From Gari tellinella (lineage: Eukaryota > Mollusca > Bivalvia > Cardiida > Psammobiidae), in NCBI GenBank assembly GCA_922989275.2, contig OV277863.1:49644999-49708998 (forward strand): 64,000 nt of DNA, in the 5' to 3' direction. Below the pieces are notes generated by a model. That model saw only the letters and a program-made list of their open reading frames with translations. It had not been told where the DNA came from and did not search any database. Shown piece after piece: positions 12,014-22,799 of the stretch (positions are counted from its first letter, which is position 1; each line of letters opens with the position of its first letter). The translations under genes were made by a program, and so were the position numbers.

Positions 12014-12090
12014 ATACAGGAAGAAAGCAATACAGAAAGCTCACATGTAAACTTTCTGTATTGTATTTCTGTTTAGTTTGTTCCTGTTTC
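12014..12090. repeat. Short inverted repeat
   Basis: CAGGAAGAAAGCAATACAGAAAG pairs, with gaps, with CTTTCTGTATTGTATTTCTG across a loop containing CTCACATGTAAA. The flanking text (GACAGCTTAATACAGG) is also partly repeated just upstream. Confidence 0.55.
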
Positions 12091-12539
12091 AATTGTTTAC
12101 CTAATAGAAACTTAATGCCTTTTAACGCCTTTGCTAATAGGGTAGACCCAGAAAGGACTACTCTGTTTGCTTATACAAAACATGTATTATAGAAATGATT
12201 TTTCACTGTTTGCTAGGACAATAAAACCTATGGTTTTATGTGCCATAGTAAAATTTCTGTTAATTGATATTCATAATGAGTGGAGTTCTGAAAGATACCA
12301 CTTGTCTGTCTTGAAACCGTTTATTACATCCACTATAAACATATGGAGATGGGTAGTTAAAGTTGTAGGGTATCAAGTGGACAGTATATTGTGGCAGTGT
12401 ACAATCATGCTAAATAGAGAACCATCAACTAAAATGCTGTATAACCTTGGATCTAGGACTACAGCATTTCCATTCTATACTAGATCATGCAAACCCTTTC
12501 ATATCATATAGCGGAAAAAACTTGTCCATATAAGTATAA

Positions 12540-12921
12540 CAAAAGGCCATGAGGGCAACATTTCGCTCACCTGAGGACATTGTGGCACAGACGTTTACTG
12601 GGCAAGACAACCTTTTGATATAGCTTTCGTCCCAGGGTCATAATTTAAACACACCTGGTAGAGAACTACAATACAAATCTTTATGTCAAACAGTTTCAGA
12701 GGGGAATAGTTTTAAAGGTTTTCCTGTGAAGAACTGATAAGCCCCCGGGCGGGGCTCATAATTTGAACAGTATTTGTAGAGGACTAGCAGACTATTTTTT
12801 AAAGTTTTGCTAAATAAGTCAATGTAAACGTGATTAGCCCCGGGTCGGGGCCATTTTTGACCGGGGCCATAATTTGAATAATCTTAGAGGAGAACCAGAA
12901 GGCAAAGCTACATGTTATATA
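12540..12921. repeat. Dispersed noncoding repeat, left part (split by Tc1 insertion)
   Basis: It begins AAAAGGCCATGAGGGCAAC...GCTCACCTGAG and contains recurring blocks: CTGATAAGCCCC-GGGCGGGG, CATAATTTGAACA and AGAGGA-CA-AAGGCAAAGC. The block continues at 14088 after the inserted Tc1 element. A relative lies at 22800-23520. Degenerate internal repetition at ~130-160 bp is visible. Confidence 0.7.
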
Positions 12922-14087
12922 CTCAGCAATAAAAGAAACGTCCCACTTTTTGAACGGACATATCTCTGATTTTATTTAAGTAATACATAAAGTGAATGTA
13001 CTTATTGAATACTGGTTAGTTGGAGTTACACATGTGTAAACATTTCACATTATAATACAGATATAAACCGTTAACGTAACGGAATCATGGTTTTCACGTT
13101 TTGCACATGCACGGTACACACGTGTTCAATAAAGTACTTCTGTCACCGTAGAACAATACACACTACACATGCTAATAAGAAAATGGAAAAACACCATATG
13201 AATTCAACCCTTGCATCATGCCATGCTCGTCTGAAGTTGAAAGAAATCAGCCAATGACGGCCATTGACGTCACCCGTACGTTCGGCTCCTGACGTAAGAC
13301 AATACAGAGGCTTGCGACCCGGAACCATCAGGCTGGGACTGTTCACGATCGTCTTCGCCTTGGTCACCCCGTTGCCCCTCCGTCAGAACTGACCATAACA
13401 GCACGTTAACGCACTTACGTCTACGTTGTTTGCAAGCCACCGTAACGGCTAGAGAATTTCGGTGGGTCAACACAGGCCTTAGTCTAAAGCTAAACCAATC
13501 AGAGCACGACGCCCATATTACGGTCAAATTCGGACGCGACGTCACCGTGGAGCTAAGTTACCGGTTGTCACGACGTCATTTAAATTGGAGGCAAACTGAC
13601 TGGTACCAAGTTCTTTTTTTACTGACGAATCTTGATTCACACTTAGCAATGCAGATGGTAGACTACGCACATTGATTACATTTAAGATTCAGCATTCAAT
13701 ATTTGACTCAGACCTAACAGCAAGAGCGAATGTCTGACGTTCTCATTGCACGTTACGTTACGCCGTAAACATGGAGCGTGTATTTATGCAAACGGTGGCC
13801 GTGTACGATATTAATCTTACTGAATATAACTTGGGACTTTTTATGAGAATTCGTTTATCATCTAAACATTTTTTAAAAACAACACATTTATTCAGATTTT
13901 TTATTTTGACCCCTATCAATTTCACCATTACCTCACTCGTAAAGTTTTTTTCCGCCCAATATGAGGGTAACTGATATGATTTCAAAAATGCATAAGTTTT
14001 TTTTTGTACAAGTCTTAATACCATCAAAATTAAAGTTTTCCAGTAATTTTACTTTTAATAGGAAGGGATGTTTCTATTTTTGCTCAG
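12922..14087 (+). mobile_element. Tc1/mariner-like DNA transposon, dead copy
   Basis: A 1166-bp unit flanked by the TA dinucleotide (12920-12921 and 14088-14089). Its ends CTCAGCAATAAAAGAAACGTCCC and CTGAGCAAAAATAGAAACATCCC (right end reversed) match at 19 of 23 positions. The flanks rejoin into a continuous dispersed repeat if the unit is removed, which shows it inserted there. The inside holds a decayed plus-strand transposase. Confidence 0.85.
13300..13690 (+). pseudogene. Tc1-like transposase remnant
   Basis: In the plus strand around 13580-13670 the reading W..VLF-TDES-FTL-ADGR can be followed. This is the block around the first catalytic Asp of Tc1/mariner DDE transposases, which cut and paste the element at TA sites. 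The codon after TDES is TGA where family members normally carry Arg; a C-to-T change in CGA would give it. A frame change in the T-run just before TDES also breaks the protein. Upstream (about 13300-13560) weak traces of the DNA-binding half are readable in mixed frames. The second and third catalytic residues were not found. The open frames on the minus strand at 13143-13545 are shadows. Confidence 0.7.
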
Positions 14088-14400
14088 TATATATAAATGA
14101 TCTGGGCCATTTCAAAGAAGGAGATTTTGAAAGGTTTTCCTATGCAAAACTGATAAGCCCAAGGGCGGAGTCATTTTTTACCCGGGGTCATAATTTAAAC
14201 AATTTTGGTAGAGGACCACAAGGCAAAGCTATATATCAAATAAAAAAGATCCGGACCTTACAGTTTCAGAGAAGAAGATTTTTAAAGGTTTTCAAATAAT
14301 AAGTGACTATAAAACTGATAAGCCCCAGGGCGGGGACATTTTGACCCGGGGGCATAATTTGAACAATCTTGGTAAAGAACCATAATGTAATGCTTTTCAA
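14088..14400. repeat. Dispersed noncoding repeat, right part
   Basis: Continuation of the repeat from 12540-12921: GATCTGGGCC, AAAGGTTTTCC, CTGATAAGCCC-AGGGCGG, CATAATTTAAACAATTTTGGTAGAGGACCA, then a further unit to about 14400. The internal blocks repeat about every 130-170 bp. Confidence 0.65.
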
Positions 14401-14639
14401 GACGTAATTGGTCTCGTAAACCCGCCTACAGAGAATGTCCTTAAGTGCTACCTAACAGATGTGCAAAAACCAGTTGCATCTTCATTGTCAGGCATTCTAC
14501 ATAAACGCGTTTTAGCATGCCAATGAAGAGAGAACATGGGAAAAAATCAGCTGGTCTTCTATAAGCCCATTTACTTGGTTAATTAACGCACTATCAACCC
14601 TTACAACCTGCGAAGTTGACAGCATCCGCTTGATCATCT

Positions 14640-14995
14640 AATCCAGATCTACTGAAGATGATGTTGGCGCATACACTGTCCCGATAGTTCAAACGAATTC
14701 ACGTCTAGTGAAGATTATGTCTGTTGCATACCTGACCATATTGTTCAATCGACTCCTGATCTACTAAAGATGACGTATGCTGCATAAACCGACCCTATAG
14801 TTCAATCGAATCCTGATCTACTAAAGATGATGTATGCAACATACACTAGCCAGATAGTTCAATTGAACCAAAATCTACCGAAGATTATGCCTGTTGCATA
14901 AACCGACCATCTAGTTCAATCGAATCCTGATCTACTACAGATGACGTCTGCTGCATACACTGGCCCGATAGTTCAATCGAATCAACATGTGTCGC
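14640..14995. repeat. Tandem repeat, 56-57 bp period, about 6 copies
   Basis: The block GATCTACT-AAGATGA...TGCATA-AC...GATAGTTCAATCGAATCC starts at about 14649, 14706, 14761, 14818, 14875 and 14932. Copies differ by several bases. The phase of 57 bp is a multiple of three, but no long open frame is maintained. Confidence 0.85.
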
Positions 14996-15087
14996 GTCTG
15001 GCTCCTTATATCTAAGAAAAACGATTTCTGAACCTGAAGGGGTTTTACAAAGAAACGACAATTAAGTGATGCTAATCGTTTATTGGC

Positions 15088-15126
15088 AAACGCGCTTTAA
15101 TGCGTCACTGAGAGCGAAAGGTTTAA
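15088..15126. repeat. Right terminus of a TTAA MITE (relic)
   Basis: TTAATGCGTCACTGAGAGCG-AAAGGTTTAAAT closely parallels the right end of the 4317-5278 element (TTAAGCGTCATTGAGAGC-AAAGGGTTAAAT). No matching left end was recognised nearby. Confidence 0.45.
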
Positions 15127-16326
15127 ATTAGTAATTTAATTCCATAATTTGTTATGTCCCGTTTCGACAATTATTTGTCGGATACATGCTATTCATCTGG
15201 TTTTAAGATTTCAATTAGTATAGACATGGAGCAATAAAATCTGCTTTAAAGTAGCCCGTAGGTTTTCATGAAAGGTGTTAAGAAACTTTCTTGAAGAATA
15301 ATGTTAGTCTAAGAAACGAAACAATGTGTGCCACTATAGGCACCATTTATCGTTTTTGTTTGTTTTTAAGATCTCCCTTTTTTGTTCAGAAAGAAGTTTT
15401 TTTTTTTTAATTTTGCTAGATGCTATTTATAAATAAAAACTTGAATTACAAGTAAAGATGACTCATTCAATGTATATGTGGTTTTTTCCTATCTAAAAAT
15501 GAATTAGTTGGTCAGAAGAAAAACAAATATAAATAATTATATTTTCGATTTGTTGTAATCAAAGGTTTTCTTTTAAAAAAGTTGGAAATTTGAAATTTAG
15601 ATACAATTATCTGCTTTAAAAATAATGCATTATAAATTATTCATAGACTTGCATTCAAGGTTAATACTATTAATTAAACAATATAATGAACCATATCGAT
15701 TTTGAAGATGTCATAAACCCAAAACGTAATTGGACACTTTATAATTACATGTAGAACGATTACTAATTCTAACCAACGAAGACTAAACATAAAGTGGCCC
15801 TTGATCACTGCGTTATTGACTGACATGTAAACAAATCGGACAAAACATTTAAAACAAGAGCCTTGTCTGGAATCCAGACTGTTACATACTCATGCACATT
15901 CTTCTGTATTCAACATACCTTTAAGAGACTTAAAACCAGATGGCATTTCTGTAGTAAAATGTTCACGATAAAAGAAAATTGTCGTATAATTTACCAAATG
16001 CCGGCCTTTTGACTGTTAATTTAAATCTCAGTTTAGGAACATACTATGATGTGTGTCTATTTGTTCTTCAAATATGATAGAAATAAAGATACTACTACTA
16101 TTATTCACTGTTTTACAGGCCCCGATGCCATAAAGCCTCTGTGTTGATTCTGAGATCGCTCTCATGTATGTAATTGGTAACGTTTTAGCGTAAGCTCAAA
16201 ATCAATTAAATACTCAAGAACGACTTCAAACTCAACTAAAATACTTTATAACATTGACGCTTGACTACAGTATAACGAGCTGTGACATGGACTACAAATA
16301 AGATAATGTCATGAAATTATAACAGA
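15127..16326. other. No gene recognised
   Basis: AT-rich sequence without a long open frame or clear repeat. Confidence 0.35.
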
Positions 16327-16399
16327 TGCTCGGCTAGCTCTGTTAGTACAGTTCAATATTTGTAATTTGATGTGATGGTTCAAATCCAGGCAATGGTAT
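16327..16399 (+). repeat. tRNA-like sequence (tRNA pseudogene or SINE head)
   Basis: The D-arm/A-box region TAGCTCTGTTAGTAC (16335-16349) and the T-arm/B box GGTTCAAATCC (16378-16388) are correctly spaced. The acceptor stem halves (GCTCGGC against GCAATGG) do not pair well, which argues against a working tRNA. Confidence 0.5.
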
Positions 16400-17085
16400 T
16401 CATCTCTTTTTCCATGGAAATGTCTTTTTTTAACATGAATTATTTTAGGTGTTGCGTTTTCACATTCATTTGTACGTTTTGCAAAGCCCCCTAAATTAGG
16501 TTATATTCATATACAAGTATTGGTTACTCCATGCCAGGGTGTTGGTACGGCAACCCATCTTTAGACGACATCCATACAAAGAACATACCGGTAGAGGTTG
16601 ATTTCAGTGTCATATTTTAGCATTTTACATGCGCGTTCACATGTACTGTCTATTGATGCATACCCTTGACCATTTCATGTGTCGCGGTGCCGTAAAACCC
16701 AAGTCAATAAAAAACCTTTGTCGGAGTCCTGAAGAAAATAGAATATAGTGACCCCTCTCTAATGGATTTTATCTAAAGGTCTTTGTTATCATTTTTGAAC
16801 TGTCTGCGGGGAACTTTTATAGTAAATGACTCAATCTTAAAACAAATTTAATATAAAAATTGAGAATTTCTAAAAATTGATTTTTTTTTCAGTATATTTG
16901 AGTCCGATCCCAACTAATGTAATTTGTACGATAATGCCACACATTTGCTTGTAATTGTGTATTTTTCTTGCTGTTTTGCACTGTTTGGTTTCAGTCATTT
17001 TAACCGGACATTCTTCAATTAAAGTAAGATGCCTTTAACAATCAACAAAAATGAAAATAAACAACAGCAAGAAGTCTCTTTCTCT
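16400..17085. other. No gene recognised
   Basis: No coding feature or repeat is supported. Confidence 0.3.
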
Positions 17086-17562
17086 AGCAGATGGTAGCTT
17101 AAAGTTTAAATCAGAATGAAAGTAAACCTTAAGGCACTTTCTGCTTTACTTTAAATACGTTTTAGGTTGTCACCTATCTTCAACATAAGACAGAGTCTAC
17201 AGAAAACGGTTTATGTCCAGGTAAAGCACGCGTGTGTTACCCCATCGTTTAATTACTCCATATATACGAATTTTAATCATCTTTTATGGAAGAACATAGT
17301 TCCAGTTTATACAGTCATATATATATATCATACAGTTATTCTTTTCTATCTTCATAGCATATGGTAGCTTAAGGCAGAGTGAAAGTAACACATAACACGC
17401 CATAAGGCACATTCTGCTTTTTTTAAACCCGCTTGAAGTGATCACCTATCTTCAATACTAGAAACAAGCAATAGAGTAAACGGTTACTGTTCGGAGATTA
17501 CACTAGTTCGTTTACCAATTAATCCTTTAGGATCATTCTTCTTTACTTTCAACCTGCTTTAA
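17086..17562. repeat. Two decayed hairpin-B relics
   Basis: AGCAGATGGTAGCTTAAAG...TTCTGCTTTACTTTAAA at 17093-17155 and TGGTAGCTTAAGGCAGAGTGAAAGT...TTCTGCTTTTTTTAAACCCGCTT at 17362-17435. Both resemble the centres of the TTAA MITEs at 9750 and 17563. Confidence 0.55.
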
Positions 17563-17806
17563 CCCTTTGCCCTATAGCCTGTTTCTAGTTATAAAAATAG
17601 GTGACTACTGATAGCAGGTTGAAAGTAAAGCAAAATGCGCCTTAAGGCGCATTCTGTTTTACTTTCAGCCTGCTTCACGTTAGCACCTGCTAGAATTAAG
17701 AAAATATACCTTCTGATACATATTCATGACTGTATATATTGGAATTATTTTCTTCCGCAGAGGATTAAACGGAATGCGCTAAAAGGCGATTATATAAGGT
17801 AAAGGG
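17563..17806. mobile_element. TTAA-flanked MITE with hairpin module B, 244 bp
   Basis: TTAA flanks at 17559-17562 and 17807-17810. The termini are CCCTTTGCC and GGTAAAGGG, inverted with one mismatch. The centre (about 17610-17671) is GCAGGTTGAAAGTAAAGC and its complement around GCGCCTTAAGGCGC. Just outside on the right, 17811-17868 reads as the inverse of the same subterminal motif (CCTATAGCCTGTTTCTAG), ending in GGTTAAAC, so a second copy was probably interrupted here. Confidence 0.7.
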
Positions 17807-17870
17807 TTAAGTGGTCATTTATCGTCAATACTAGAAACAGGCTATAGGGTGATAGGTTAAACAAACAATT

Positions 17871-19410
17871 GTTTAAACTCTTATATCTTAACGTTTTGAG
17901 ACTAGATCTATGCGTTTGTTTAGTCCAATAGATGTGTTTACTGTACAAGTTCTATCACATATATTAGCACTGTTACTGGCTTAGTGCCAGCTTCATGCAT
18001 ACTGCACGGAGCTTAGATAAGTTCCATGACAGATCGAATACATTGGAAAACTCTTGCTTTGAAATTATTGGAAGCAGATACAAAGCTTAACAAATTGCTT
18101 AAATTGATGAGCTAAGAATATGTTTGGTAACATATGTTTAACTAATACAATTTTAGTTTAAAAATGTATAGTAACACATGTTAATATCTATTAATATGAT
18201 ATGATGTCCTGTGGACTCCATCCATATTTTGACCATTTTCTTCATATTATTTACATATATCTGTACAAAGTGTACCATAAATGTAAAACAAAGGTATATT
18301 CAGTGATAAACGTGTCCATATCTTTCCATCTGTACAATTTGTGCACAAGTTATTTTTTATAACATTCGATTTTATAACAAAAAAGTTCTTTGTTTAATGT
18401 GTAAATATGGTCACTGGTTGCCATGGTAACGGTGCGACAAACGTTTCGGTGTTGTCGCTACGGTATAGCATAAGCAAACGTTTGAAAGATTCGGCATGAG
18501 TTATGTCATAAATGCTTATCTTTACTTAGAAAAAATAATGGAAATGCACAATTGGGTCAGTCTCAAAACGTTATGTTTTGAAATATTCTGATGAGAGTAG
18601 ATCTATTCTTCCACATTGATATAAATCGTAAATTTTCACGAACCAACATAATTTGTACCCGAACGGATGGATAAATATTAAACAAAAAGCTTCACAATAG
18701 AGAGCAAAGTAATTAAATGCTGAGTTTTGGTATGTAAATCATGTACCAATCGAAATATCTCTGGCAATTGGAATTCAAAACATACAATGTATGTGACAGG
18801 ACTGTGATCTTGATCCAAACCAAACATTACTCGTATTTGTTGTTGGATTACTTTTCTGACAAATGCTGTAAATATAAACGAAATATGGTGGTGAAAGATT
18901 GTAAGAATCAACCATAAGTGTTGATGTCGGATAAGAATATCTCCCCCGTGAGTTAGAAAATACTTGCAATGACGAGGCTTGCCGAGTCCCTTCGGGAATT
19001 TTCTGCTACATGTGAGAGAAATTCCTATCCTTCATCACCAAAACGAATGGTTGATTTTTTCTCCAATTTAATTCATTTTAACATGATACAAATAACCGAA
19101 AAATTGCAGTTTGTGCGCACTCGTTGCGCTAAAGCATAATGTCATAAAAAATGACGTCATTTATCTACCCGCTTTATGCAGCGCTTCTGGTTAAGCAGGA
19201 CGTCATGGCTATAGAGGATAAAATGATTCCAAATAAGGCAAACCACTATGATCCCTATTAGACAAAAATAAGAGAAAGAATCACATTGCAGACAAAAATC
19301 GCAATTATAACAAAATAATGACTATATAATTAACCAGTATAAGTCCATACATTGGGTGAACTACTGAAATACATTTTATTTCTCCCGAAGAAACAGGTTT
19401 GCTCGCTTGC
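17871..19410. other. No gene recognised
   Basis: AT-rich. The minus-strand open frames at 18678-18911 and 18775-18969 overlap in different frames and show no motif. One RFX-type X-box is listed separately. Confidence 0.35.
18417..18430. promoter_or_regulatory. RFX X-box-like palindrome
   Basis: GTTGCCATGGTAAC matches the published RFX consensus GTNRCC-N(0-3)-RGYAAC at all informative positions. RFX factors bind such sites upstream of ciliary genes. There is no adjacent recognisable gene, so function is speculative. Confidence 0.3.
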
Positions 19411-19417
19411 AAACACT

Positions 19418-19485
19418 TTTGAACCAGATCAGATGTCGAAATAACACGGTGTCTGATTGAGCCCAAAACTGATTCTCACTCAACA
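19418..19485. repeat. Hairpin module A relic
   Basis: GCAAACACTTTTGAACCAGATCAGATGTCG...GGTGTCTGATTGAGCCCAAAACTG: a decayed version of the hairpin at 4353 and 4699. Confidence 0.5.
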
Positions 19486-19915
19486 TAAAATAAGTCATGC
19501 AATTATAAAAAAAAATTGTCCATTTCTCCCTTTTATTGCAGTGCGTTAGGTCGATTAGATCTACTTTCTTGATCGTTTCGGCACAAAATTTATCGTGAAG
19601 GTATAACTTTTCACTGATTTATTGTCGTCTGTTTCATTATTCTTTTTTACAAAACGTTTCAAAGTAAGATTCAAATTAGTATGACTTAAGACTATGGCGA
19701 TACTAGTTTCAAGCAGTTTTAATCCTTGTCAGATTGACGCGGCGTGTAATCAGGAACCACACTATTTGCTAAGTCGACTTTGTGTAATTTTGGCGCCGAA
19801 ATAGTTAACTGAAAATAATAACGACTAATTCACTCTACTTTCCGGTTCTAAAAGCTAGACCACACATTTTAAACATGCGGTATATTGACAGTGCAGGAAA
19901 TAAACCCTTAGCTTA

Positions 19916-20745
19916 GAAATTTTTTAAAAAGTATACATTTTGGTGAATAACAGTTGGCTCTACGGCCATGTAAAATTTACCCCACCCACATCCTCTTATT
20001 TTGTCCTTTTCAAACAGCCCGCTTCAATAAAATCCATTTTAAATGAAAACAAATATGATAATTTGGTTTTGTGTTATTTATTTCCTATCTATGGTAGTAT
20101 TTCTTCATACAAAAACTAATTTAAGAAATAAAGGCACCAAATGTGAAATTTATAAAGCTCTAAATAGCATCGATATGGTACTTTTTTGTAAATTTTGTAA
20201 GGGGAGATAACTCTTTTTACTTTAATAACTCAAAATTTTCAACACTGACCTTTCAATTTCTTTTCATATTTTGAACTGCCTTAGCATGGGCTTTCATCTG
20301 GTAGAATATAAAAAAAAGTTTAATACTAGAACTATTTCATTTTCAAACTTTTTTAATTTTGTTATCATAAAATAAAAAATCTAATAAAATCATGCCCTAT
20401 ACAAAGCATATTTTGATATTCAAGGATCCATATTGTTCAAACCTGGTGCCTGCTTTGTCTAAATTTGGTTTCTATATGTGAAAATACCACTATAGACATG
20501 AAATAAATAATGAAAACCCAAATTATCATGTTTGTTTTGTTTTGAAATAAATTTTACTGAAGCTTGTACTCTGAATGGGTAAAATTTGAAAAAAACGTCA
20601 AAATTTGACATACCTTTTTCAAATCGCTGTAGCTAAAAGAAAAGGACACCACTATATATATTTTTTTCAATTTTTTCATTCATCATAAACAGCTCTTCCA
20701 AAAAATTGGCTTATGACATTGATACACCCTCAAGAAATACAAAAT
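19916..20745. repeat. Dispersed noncoding repeat, copy 1
   Basis: This block recurs in the same orientation at 25056-25915 with roughly 95% identity by eye. It begins GAAATTTTTTAAAAAGT-TACATTTTGGTGAA and ends near GATACACCCT. No protein is encoded. Copy 1 lacks ~35 bases near the right end that are present in copy 2. Confidence 0.9.
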
Positions 20746-20752
20746 TGATTAT

Positions 20753-20815
20753 CAAACAGTTTAGATCCTCTTCAGTGGCGTCTAATCAGGATTTGAACTG
20801 TTTGCAAACAATCAT
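20753..20815. repeat. Hairpin module A, degenerate copy
   Basis: CAAACAGTTTAGATCCTCTTCAG...GGCGTCTAATCAGGATTTGAACTGTTTG; the outer ends pair, the centre is shortened. Confidence 0.6.
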
Positions 20816-20845
20816 TGTACTCGGGATAGGCAGTAAATGGGTTAA

Positions 20846-21088
20846 CTCTTTCCTCCCTGAAACTTAAAATGGACAATCCCTGTTTACATTTGAGTCTAGT
20901 CCATTTCTGACTTTTAAGGGTTGCTTTTGTCAATGTTTGGCATTATAACAAACAGTGAAGACCCTGATCAGAGGGCTCCTATCGGAGCCCTCTGATCTGG
21001 GTATTCACTGTTTGCATAGGGCATGTGCACCTTTCACATGTATACTGTTTGAAAAGGACGCCTATATGCGGGACTAGGGTTCAAAGGG
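20846..21088. mobile_element. TTAA-flanked MITE with hairpin module A, 243 bp
   Basis: TTAA flanks at 20842-20845 and 21089-21092; ends CTCTTTCC and CAAAGGG. The centre 20949-21014 is a strong hairpin: CAAACAGTGAAGACCCTGATCAGAGGGCTCC with its complement. The left terminus has diverged from the consensus CCCTTTG. Confidence 0.6.
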
Positions 21089-21092
21089 TTAA

Positions 21093-21433
21093 ACATCCAT
21101 GTTTACTTGATGCAAATGCTATGGATCTTTTTCCTGCTAAAAGCAAATATTGGCGTCGGTTTAAAACAATTTTAACCAGGATCAAATAGATCCTGTAGGA
21201 GCTGTCTGACAACGGTCTGCACTGAAGTCAAATATAATATGTATGATATGAGTCAGAAATTTCTCGTAAGGAAAACTTTTCATAATCGAATTAGATAGTG
21301 TAATAGTTCAGACTATAGTTGTTCATAGTAAGAGTAGTTTTTAAAGATTCCCTGTCCTATTGGATAACCACAATATTGTATTCGGAGTGGCACATACTTT
21401 GTCATATATATGGCCTGCTTATCTGCACCATCC
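21093..21433. other. 3' flank of the C1q gene
   Basis: No AATAAA or ATTAAA is visible on the minus strand in the ~340 bases after the stop codon, so the poly(A) site is not located. A short ATCAAATAGATCC/GGATC repeat near 21180 is the only structure. Confidence 0.35.
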
Positions 21434-22027
21434 CTACGTTAACACGATCAAGTTCACAGTCAAGGAATTCCATCCATATTCCTCGTATAGGTTGGTGTCG
21501 ACCCCGTTTTCCGTTACCACCCATATCTTATCATCTTTAGCAAGGTGCTGTGTCGCTACCATGTTGTTGCAGTGCTCATAATCAGGATCTCCAACCATGA
21601 ATAACCCAATCCTTGCTCCGTTATGAAGTAACTCGGCTGATACCCATACGCCGTCATCGAGGCATAAGTTTGCAGAGATGAGATATATGCCGGACACTGG
21701 CGCTGTAAAAACGCCATTAGACGAATCGTACCCATTTCCAATATTCAGGATTATTCTGTTGAATATGATAGTTTGTCCGATCGTAAAACCTATTTCAGCT
21801 GTTAGTCCAACGTAAACTGCCACAATCCATGGCGTGGTTGAGTTTCCTTCAAGTTCAGCTATTGTTTGTTGCACAGACACCAACATTGCTTCCGCCTGGA
21901 TCATTCTCTCCAGTAGTTTATATTCGTACACAAATCTTGGACAGTCTACGATTTCAACGGGCTCGTTCGGCTCCCCTTTGATGGAGCAAGCAAACACAAA
22001 AAGTAGGACTGCAAATCCACCCGCCAT
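21434..22027 (-). CDS. Secreted C1q-domain-containing protein
   Basis: The protein is 197 residues from a single uninterrupted exon. Residues 1-18 (MAGGFAVLLFVFACSIKG) form a signal peptide, so it should be secreted. Residues 25-65 are a short, probably helical stalk with one Cys (DCPRF). The C-terminal ~130 residues are a globular C1q domain: the blocks GQTIIFNRIILNIGNGYD, GVFTAPVSGIYLISANL and the final strand SLTVNLIVL are typical of the C1q/TNF fold. There is no collagen-like Gly-X-Y region, which is usual for bivalve C1q-like proteins. In bivalves this very large family is linked to recognition of microbes and other ligands; the ligand of this member is unknown. The start ATG has A at -3 and G at +4, and the signal peptide confirms it. 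The gene is isolated among repeats. Length and intact frame suggest a functional gene; expression is unproven. Confidence 0.92.
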   Translation of the reverse strand: MAGGFAVLLFVFACSIKGEPNEPVEIVDCPRFVYEYKLLERMIQAEAMLVSVQQTIAELEGNSTTPWIVAVYVGLTAEIGFTIGQTIIFNRIILNIGNGYDSSNGVFTAPVSGIYLISANLCLDDGVWVSAELLHNGARIGLFMVGDPDYEHCNNMVATQHLAKDDKIWVVTENGVDTNLYEEYGWNSLTVNLIVLT

Positions 22028-22104
22028 ATTAGAATTGCAACAAGTAACACTGACAACTTTTCAATGGCTATGTAGTCTTATTGCAAGTAATAGGGAATCG
22101 ACAG

Positions 22105-22113
22105 TTATATATA
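22105..22113 (-). promoter_or_regulatory. Candidate TATA box of the C1q gene
   Basis: On the minus strand the run GTATATATAAC lies about 80 bases before the ATG. A start of transcription about 30 bases downstream would leave a ~50-base leader. Candidate only. Confidence 0.4.
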
Positions 22114-22124
22114 CCAGTTAGTTA

Positions 22125-22795
22125 ATATATGTCAGAAAATACAATTAGAACTTCCTAAATTGGAACATTTTTAAGGAATATGGTTTATGAAAGGTAGATT
22201 TACGCTTAATTCAGAATGAAAGTTATGAAGAAAACTGCGGGTGTGAGCTTTCTGCATTAACGTTGTCCTGCAGAACTTTAAGCTAAATCTGCATTTAATA
22301 TCTATATAAGTTTTTTTTGTAGATACTATAAATGCAGGTTCCACTGTATCCCTCCGTCACGCTATGCTAATGTTTGTACTCATCCTAATGAGGTATGCTA
22401 TATTGTTTAACCTATTGCCTTTATGATTTGAAGTCTACTGGTATTGAAAATAAGCTGAATCCTGATCAGATGAACAGTTATCAATCAAAATTTAAACAGT
22501 TTGGCAATAACACTAATGTTTTAACAGTTAAATTGGATACAATCTGAATTTTAAGAATAAAGGCAGGGGGCAGCTTTTAACTTTAAGAATTTCTGTATAG
22601 AAATGAGCAATACAATAAATGATCCATTTTAAATTCAACAGTTTTATGATAATTTATAAATCAATATAAGTCAATGAAATAAAAATGATTATGCATATAA
22701 ATTGAGGAATAAGATCGTAATTAGAATTTTATTTATATCTGTACTAAAACACAATACATTTTGTAATCAGATCATGTGAATATGCTTAAATAAAA
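22125..22795. other. No gene; MITE relics
   Basis: 22200-22290 contains an imperfect inverted repeat (TTCAGAATGAAAG...CTTTCTGCATTA, ending GAACTTTAAGC) like hairpin module B. At 22408-22505 TTTAACCTATTGCC, CCTGATCAGATGAAC and AAACAGTTTGG recall the TTAA MITE with module A. Both are decayed. Confidence 0.4.
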
Positions 22796-22799
22796 TTAA

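Noticed and set aside
12167..12511. 114-codon open frame as a gene
   Set aside because: It begins with TTG, has no recognisable domain, and lies among AT-rich relics.
16327..16399. Functional tRNA gene
   Set aside because: A and B boxes are present but the acceptor stem does not pair.
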